64,000 nt of DNA. It comes from Leptobrachium leishanense (taxonomy: Eukaryota > Chordata > Amphibia > Anura > Megophryidae). The translations under genes were made by a program, and so were the position numbers. The DNA is taken from assembly GCA_009667805.1 (NCBI GenBank), contig CM019066.1:115496190-115560189 (forward strand), read 5' to 3'. Under the pieces are notes generated by a model, which was given only the letters and a program-made list of their open reading frames with translations, ran no database searches and was not told the origin of the DNA. Positions within the stretch are counted from its first letter, which is position 1; every line of letters begins with the position of its first letter. Shown here one piece after another: positions 58,231 through 64,000 of the stretch.

Positions 58231-59444
58231 CACTCTGATGAACGCTTCCTTAGCATTGTTTGATTTTTAAGGCTTTCCTGTAATTTCCACACACAGGCAT
58301 TAGATATTATTTTTATATTCTATTGCTATTTTGTGGAAGATGCTAATCTCATTATGATCACTAGAAATTCCCATAAGCAGGAAATCTGACTATTTTATCT
58401 AGCTTTCCCACATTAACAGAATTTGACACACATGCCATCTCTGCCTGTATGCTGATAATGCAGACCCCTGTGAAATTGTGTCAGGTAAGGGACACCATAT
58501 AGTGTTTAGAACCTTTCATCCCAGCAATATTTCTGAAATGCATAAATAAATACATGAAAAGTTAATTATGTGCAAATTTATACTTTCTTTTAATCTGTCC
58601 ACTCTCTTGGAATAACAATCTCTGTACAAAATTGTGATTTTTACCTTACATTTAACTGTTGACTATACATCCTATGTTTCAAATGTTGCAATATTGTTTT
58701 CAACAGAATGATTGATAGTGAAGGGGCTAAGATAATCCTGTCATTTTTGAGATGTGAAACCAAAATGTTGGAAAGATTTATTGTATCGCTACAGTAAAGG
58801 CTCACTTGAATTACACCTAACATTCTATAAAGTAATGACAGTTCAGGAAAGTAACTTTAAAGTGCCTTTACATTGCTTACTTTAGTGTCAAGCTCTTTGT
58901 TCTATACTTCATGTGAATATCACGTTGTATTGACTGTGATGTATTTTAATAATACTAGTGTTTTTCAATCCAATGTGTTCCAGAAACATGGCTATACATG
59001 GATTGCAATATAGTATTTATTACATTTTTATTTTTATTTTTTTCTACAGAAACTATAATATAAAATTGATCTTCATAAAAATATTACACAAAAGTGTAGA
59101 AGCCGATGCCGAGAACTCCATGGTAATGGTCCAAAGCTACCTGCTGGCTCATCTTCCTCACTCATAATTCTGATGTGATTTTAATATATACTTTACAAAG
59201 GACCTCACTATCTGCCAACAAAATCAGGAATATATTTTACACTTTGCACTCTCTTCTCAATTTTCCTGCAATCCATTTCAGCAGCAAATCCAAACATTTA
59301 TACTTGTATTTACTTCTCTCTAGACAACAGATATCTCCTGTATACTGTGCCAAATCTTCACAAATACACTTTTGGATACTGATAGCATAGGAGATGGAAG
59401 AGTGCATATAAATAGCATTATTTTTTTAGTAAAATTGAGCTTTA
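58231..59444. other. AT-rich unassigned DNA
   Basis: 'GATAGTGAAGGGGCTAAG' near 58717 resembles the terminus of the MITE at 59445 and may be a fragment. Otherwise nothing. Confidence 0.4.
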
Positions 59445-59890
59445 GCCCCTTCACTACCAAGATCAAGATATCTATGGCTTCAACGGCACCATTCGGTGCC
59501 CGATATTGAGATATCTCAAACTGCAGCTCTGCAGCCCAAACACAAATTAAATTTGTTTGCTACAACAGAATATCATTTGTTTTTTGGGCTGCAGAAGGTG
59601 CCCCCAAAGTTTTAGCCCTGTGTGCATAAAGCCCAAGGCGCTAAAACTGTAAAATGTCCTCACATCAGACATTCAGCAGCCGATGCAGGGAACACGAACT
59701 GTAAGGGCTGTAACTCAATTTGGCAGTAGACGTCACCATCTACTGGCCGAATATGTTATTACAGTAAGAAATACATTGGGAATATGCCCAAATATTGCTT
59801 ACTGTATAACTAAAAATGTTTTTTTTCTTTTTCGAAAAACCACAGGTTCCTGGCAATGTTATTTTGGAGAATCACTTGGTAGTGAAGGGG
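59445..59890. mobile_element. TTAA-target MITE, GCCCCTTCACTACCAAG ends
   Basis: 446 bp, GCCCCTTCACTACCAAG to CTTGGTAGTGAAGGGG, inside TTTA (59441-59444) and TTAA (59891-59894). The ends differ from the GGCTAGGG family, so this is a second TTAA lineage (piggyBac or Kolobok). End-like sequences also occur at 55244, 58717 and 61598. Confidence 0.75.
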
Positions 59891-59894
59891 TTAA

Positions 59895-62800
59895 TAAAAT
59901 ATAATACAGAAGTGTATTTATACAAAATCACAAATTGGTATTCCTTAAATAACAAATGTATGTGCAGTTAGTGATAAAGCGCTGTGTGTAAAATATAGTG
60001 TTATACAAATATCTAAATGTAGTTCCTTTCTCTTCTTTACTTCAGAGAATAAAAAACAGATATATACCATAGTGCAATAACGATAGAACAATGGGTGTAT
60101 TCAAACAGGTGTTCTTTGGGTGAACCAGCCAATGGTTTGAGCCCATAATATCCTGTATTACGCGTTTTAATATCACTTATTTCTTGTCAGATTGTAGGTT
60201 AGTGGGTTGTGCATTTAAAAGCTACAGTTTTGGTTTATTTCAGCTGACTTTTTAACTTTCTTTTTTTAAAGTAAATGTTTTACTCTTATTCCATTAAAAA
60301 AATAATAATTTAATGGTACAACAGTATTATTACTATCCTTATCATTTATATAGAGCCGTCGGTCTCTAACACATACTCCGGGTACCAGGGACTTGCAGTC
60401 AGGGGTGGCAGGGGAGGCAGAGCTTCCCCTGCCATTCCAGTAAATTAATGTGCTCGTTGTGCTATAATGATGTGTGTATATTTAAACTGTAAATTAAATG
60501 TTATTTATTGAAAAACGTTTTCATACTCACCTCTCCATGCTCCCTCGCTGCTTCTCTGTCCTCTGCTTTTTTTCCCCTGCACTTTCAGTTTTCCAGCTGC
60601 TAGGTGTGTGTGTGTGATTCACTACACAGACAGCAGGGGCAGCACTGAGCCAGCCTAGCCTAGGCAATTTGAACAGCTGAACGCTACACTAATTGCGTAG
60701 CTCGAGTTGGCTTTGCTTCCTGGTTCTACGCTCTTCAGTGCCTCCAGAGGCACTGAGAGCAATTGAAAGCTTGAGCCAATGGGAAAGCTCCATTGGTCTC
60801 AAACGCCCCCCCATGGGAAGCAGAACTCCCCATGGATTTATTGACGCAGGACAGTCATGTGACTCTCCTCATCAGTCGTGGGGGGCAGCCAGAGCTCAGC
60901 AATCAGCATGTGTGTAATAGCGCCCTCTATTAGTCAGTATTGTAAGTGTATGCTCTTAGAAGTAAAAACCTATATGCAAACTTTATTTTAAAGAGTTGTA
61001 ATAGCACCCGTTATTAGCCAATATTGTAAGTGCATGCTCTTAGAACTGTAAAAAAAAATGCAAACTTTACTTTATAAATAGTGACACGCTATTCTCCTAT
61101 ATAATGATAATCAAATGCATAAATTGCGACTGCGTAACCATGTGTATATCCGGCTCTGATACTAGCCAGTGCCTCACCAGCCACTGACCTCACTGCACGT
61201 CACTGCCAGGTACCCTCACCTACTGTGTTGCCCCTCTCCTCTTAGATTGTATGCTCTCGAGCAGGGTCCTTCCCTCCTACTGTTCCATGTGTGTACCGTG
61301 TATGTATACTTGTTATTTTGTCTCTCCCATTGTACAGCGCTAAGGAATCTGTTGGCACTTTATAAAGGCTTGTAACTGTAACTAAGGCACTTTATAATAA
61401 TGATTTGGGAATATAACCAACAAAATAACATACTTATGAGCCAGAGACAAGAGCCCTGCTCAGATGAGTTTACTATCTGGAGATGAAACAACAAATATAA
61501 GAATAATCTGCCATTTTGCCCTTGTGTCACATGGCTTTCCATGCTTTGAAATTAATTGGGTACATGACTTATTTATCTATTAATGTAATATTTTGATAGT
61601 GAAGGGTTAAGTAAATCTGATCTTCACAGGGAAGTAGCTGGCTTCATTCCGGTTATTTTTTTTGTGTGTGTTTTTTTATAGTGAACAAATGTCAAGGCAT
61701 AAATCAATTCATACAACTGGGAACACTCAAGTTCAAGGACATTTGATAGAAAGAGCTGCAGTTTCAGGTCCAAATGGCATCTAGTGACAGCTTGCCTGTC
61801 TTTTTAGTATGCAGCTCTGGCAATTGTCCACTGAGAAATTTATTAAAAGATGGGAGTTGTATGCAATGCCATAACAGAAACGACCCGTGCCATATTGGCT
61901 GATAAAGCTGGCTCATGATGCCATGTGTAGCGTAGACTACACAGGAAATATGATAAAGCTCTGGGACATTTTCTATGCTAGGAACGCCGGCGCAGAGGAA
62001 ATAAAAAAACAAAACATCTGAAGACAGATGGCTGCTTTTTAGCCAGTGAAAGGAAAACAACATGCCACCATACCAGAAATTCTTAGGCTTACATGGTTTA
62101 TAATCTGATCTACATCATCAAATGCCAAGTTCCAAAATATTTGTAAAATAAATAAATAAAATATCTAAAAGAATAAGACCAGTGTCTTGTAGAAGACTTT
62201 TTTAAATATACTTTATTGCCTTTTTAACAAAGAATTAGAACCCATTTATTTTTGATTATGTCCGAAGTTACAATTGGCTGTCAACAAGTGCCCCTATCCT
62301 GGCTGAGCAGGTAAAACACTCAGGGCCACATTACATTCTTGGTGCTAAAGTTAGCGCTCACCTGCATGAGCATTAACGTTAGCCCTGGTGGCCCTAACGC
62401 AGGCCACCCTTATTACAATCCAAACGCTAACGGGTTAAGAAAAAGTTCCCCACGCTTCCCCTGCAGATCACTACACCGACCTGTTTGTTATACTGCATAT
62501 TGCACTTGCCCTTGAGGAAGTCTAGAAATAGACAAAACGCGTCAGGCTGTTATACAAAATTACATATTGTTTTATATTTGTAATAAAAGATCTAAATATC
62601 TATGGATCTAATCGTCATTTCTTATTGTGGAGATTGAATACAAGGCTCCGCACCGAGGGGATCTTCCTTCTGAAGATCTCGCATCAAAAAGAGTATTGGA
62701 GCCTCCGTTTGTTCTAATTTTTACTGTAGTGGAGTGGTGGAACATCTCCTGGGAGTTGTCTTCAGTACCAAGACTGAAAGCTACGTATGAACCCATTCTC

Positions 62801-62948
62801 CATATATTGTCACCTTTGTTTCTGCATAAAGTAAATAAATAGCAGCAGCGGCCTTGGTATCATTTCCTGGAGTCCATAGGACTACACACAGACTTGCCCA
62901 AGCCTGATTCAAGCTCACAGAAGCTGAATTGCTGAATTGAAGGAGTCA
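59895..62948. other. Unassigned DNA with scattered repeats
   Basis: 60911-61080 holds a direct duplication of about 86 bp ('TGTAATAGC.CCC' ... 'AGTATTGTAAGTG.ATGCTCTTAGAA'). 60402-60435 is a palindrome-like 'GGCAGGGGAGGCAGAGCTTCCCCTGCC'-type stretch. 61234-61393 is an L2-type tail. 62322-62440 ('CAGGGCCACATTACATTC', GCGTTAG-rich) resembles Harbinger-like ends. About 62513-62560 has 'TTGAGGAAGTC...GACAAAACGCGTC'. Confidence 0.45.
61234..61393 (+). repeat. L2-type LINE/SINE 3' tail
   Basis: 'TTAGATTGTATGCTCTCGAG' + 'CAGGGTCCTTCCCTCCTACT' ... 'TTGTACAGCGCTAAGGAATC' + 'TGTTGGCACTTTATAAAGGC'. Same organisation as 1206-1332 and 30160-30280, without RT coding sequence. Confidence 0.7.
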
Positions 62949-63042
62949 ATGGAAGGACTTTGGGAACTATTTGTGCTTTGTGTCCTTCTGTTTGTGGTGA
63001 GAGAAGACAAATGTCCCAATCTTCTGCACTGTGGGACCAGAA
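62949..63042 (+). CDS. Possible first coding exon with signal peptide
   Basis: Not recognised. The ATG (62949-62951, G at +4) opens 31 codons: a short acidic start (MEG), a strongly hydrophobic stretch (LWELFVLCVLLFVV, residues 4-17), then REDK and a Cys-containing segment (CPNLLHCGTR). At 63043 the sequence is GTGAGTAT, a near-consensus splice donor after CCAGAA, leaving one base of a split codon. An in-frame TAA comes only at 63177. Signal peptide followed immediately by cysteines and a donor is the usual structure of exon 1 of a secreted or type I membrane protein. The remaining exons would lie beyond the window. Upstream, 62840-62948 could be 5' UTR. Evidence rests on the signal-like segment and the donor only. 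Confidence 0.4.
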
Positions 63043-63361
63043 GTGAGTATTTGATTTTCATTTTTTTCTGCGTTTTTTATTCTCTGGTATTTAATTTTCT
63101 AAAACAATATCAGAACACCAGTATAGTAATCAAAACAAAGTTAGTAATTTTATTTGTAACTACCGACTCCAAGCAATGAATAACGAGCGTCCTTGTATTT
63201 GCTTGTTTTTTTCTGGCTGCTTCCTCCTTAGCACTTCCTTTGCAAAATTTTGCATTTGTTAGTTGTTAATAGGAAGCTATGACGGGTGAGCCGCAATCAA
63301 AGTTTGCAGCTCTAAAAGAAAATAATTAGTGCAGCGCATAAATACGTTTTTTCACCCTTCG
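63043..63361. other. Unassigned DNA (possible intron 1)
   Basis: T-rich sequence after the donor; no repeat recognised until the inverted arm at 63362. Confidence 0.4.
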
Positions 63362-64000
63362 AGTGATTTTCATACAGGGGTTTTATCAAACGTGCAGTTT
63401 ATCACCACAATATCCCGTGAGGAAAAATCAACGGACAAAGACACACTTAGTCTTATTGTACTTATCTCAATTTCGATTGCTTTTTACTGCTCCTTATTTA
63501 GTATCTTTTCCTTAAAAAGAGAGACATAACACTCCTCATTGCATAGTACACCAACACAATTTTAAACACATTCAGGAATGGCTTACTCACATAAAATATA
63601 TGTAAAAGGTGAAAAACCGTCTGCACCATATATTCTCTTCTCCCACATATGTGAATTGAGAGAACAATCCGAGATTAGAAGGAGGGCCCCATCCTGGAAT
63701 AAAAAGAGGGCAAGGCGAAAAATACAGAGCTATCCCTAATTATATAAGGGAGCTCTGAACAGAATGAGTTCTGAATTGGAAGGGGGGGAAATATATATGT
63801 AGGGGAGTGTTGGTGTACTATGCAATGAGGAGAGTTATGTCTCTTTTTAAGGAAAAGATACTAAATAAGGAGCAGTAAAAAGCAATCGAAATTGAGATAA
63901 GTACAATAAGACTAAGTGTGTCTTTGTCCGTTGATTTTTCCTCACGGGATATTGTGGTGATAAACTGCACGTTTGATAAAACCCCTGTATGAAAATCACT
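63362..64000. mobile_element. Foldback element 2, truncated by window end
   Basis: Inverted arms 63362-63557 and 63807-64000 differ by eye at one substitution and one 2-bp indel over about 195 bp, with a 249-bp spacer. The right arm reaches the last base of the window, so its outer limit is unknown. There is no coding sequence in the spacer. The arms differ in sequence from foldback 1 (38092). Confidence 0.8.

Noticed and set aside
27171..63043. One gene joining the exons at 27246 and 62949
   Set aside because: Both have their own ATG and leader segment, so they are more likely N-termini of separate genes.

Overview
The window reads as non-coding, repeat-packed vertebrate DNA, most likely from a frog. 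The support is a combination of families: CR1 LINEs ending in TTTCTATG repeats, an L2-type LINE tail, two Tc1 elements, a BED-finger hAT transposon, TTAA-flanked piggyBac-type MITEs, and a dispersed 'TTTTACCAGGAAG...ACATTGAGATTTCTCTCG' repeat that I associate with anuran genomes. Species cannot be fixed from sequence alone. No bacterial, phage or organellar gene, tRNA, rRNA or CRISPR array was seen. All alignments were made by eye.

Only two short stretches look like host coding exons. At 27246-27389 a 47-codon ORF has a hydrophobic leader, a Lys-Arg, a 14-residue segment and a terminal Gly-Lys-Arg before the stop; a polypyrimidine/AG acceptor precedes it and a possible GT donor overlaps its last codon. 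At 62949-63042 a signal-peptide-like segment ends at a good GTGAGT donor. Neither gene was recognised. The ~35 kb between them would be intron or intergenic space filled by mobile elements.

Layout. 1-5 kb: hAT-type and piggyBac-type MITEs and a tRNA-derived SINE cluster. 5.4-15 kb: a CAGGGTTATTCA-terminated MITE family, a hAT-like element, a solo-LTR candidate and a 55-bp minisatellite. 16.3-17.9 kb: Tc1 element 1. 17.9-23.3 kb: hAT element 1 with minisatellites at both ends. 24.7-25.9 kb: a hAT 3' fragment split by a piggyBac MITE. 27.7-33.3 kb: a palindromic MITE split by CR1 copy 1 (itself split by an L2 tail) and by another TIR element (itself split by a small MITE). 33.8-35.1 kb: Tc1 element 2. 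36.2-37.3 kb: a Tc1 fragment split by an L2 tail. 38.0-40.5 kb: a MITE split by a 2.2-kb foldback element that contains a solo LTR, and by a palindromic MITE. 41.0-41.9 kb: a second LTR of the same family in the opposite orientation. 42.6-51.7 kb: a MITE split by CR1 copy 2, itself split by hAT element 2. 51.8-52.8 kb: a Harbinger-like element. 52.8-64 kb: mostly unassigned DNA with small MITEs, minisatellites, and a second, nearly perfect foldback at the window edge.

The transposase and reverse-transcriptase frames are all broken. Their nesting gives a relative chronology. The most unusual items are the possible amidated-peptide ORF, the two young foldback elements, the hAT family with internal VNTRs, and a recurring 'GAGGAAG-hairpin-CGAAAYG' motif.
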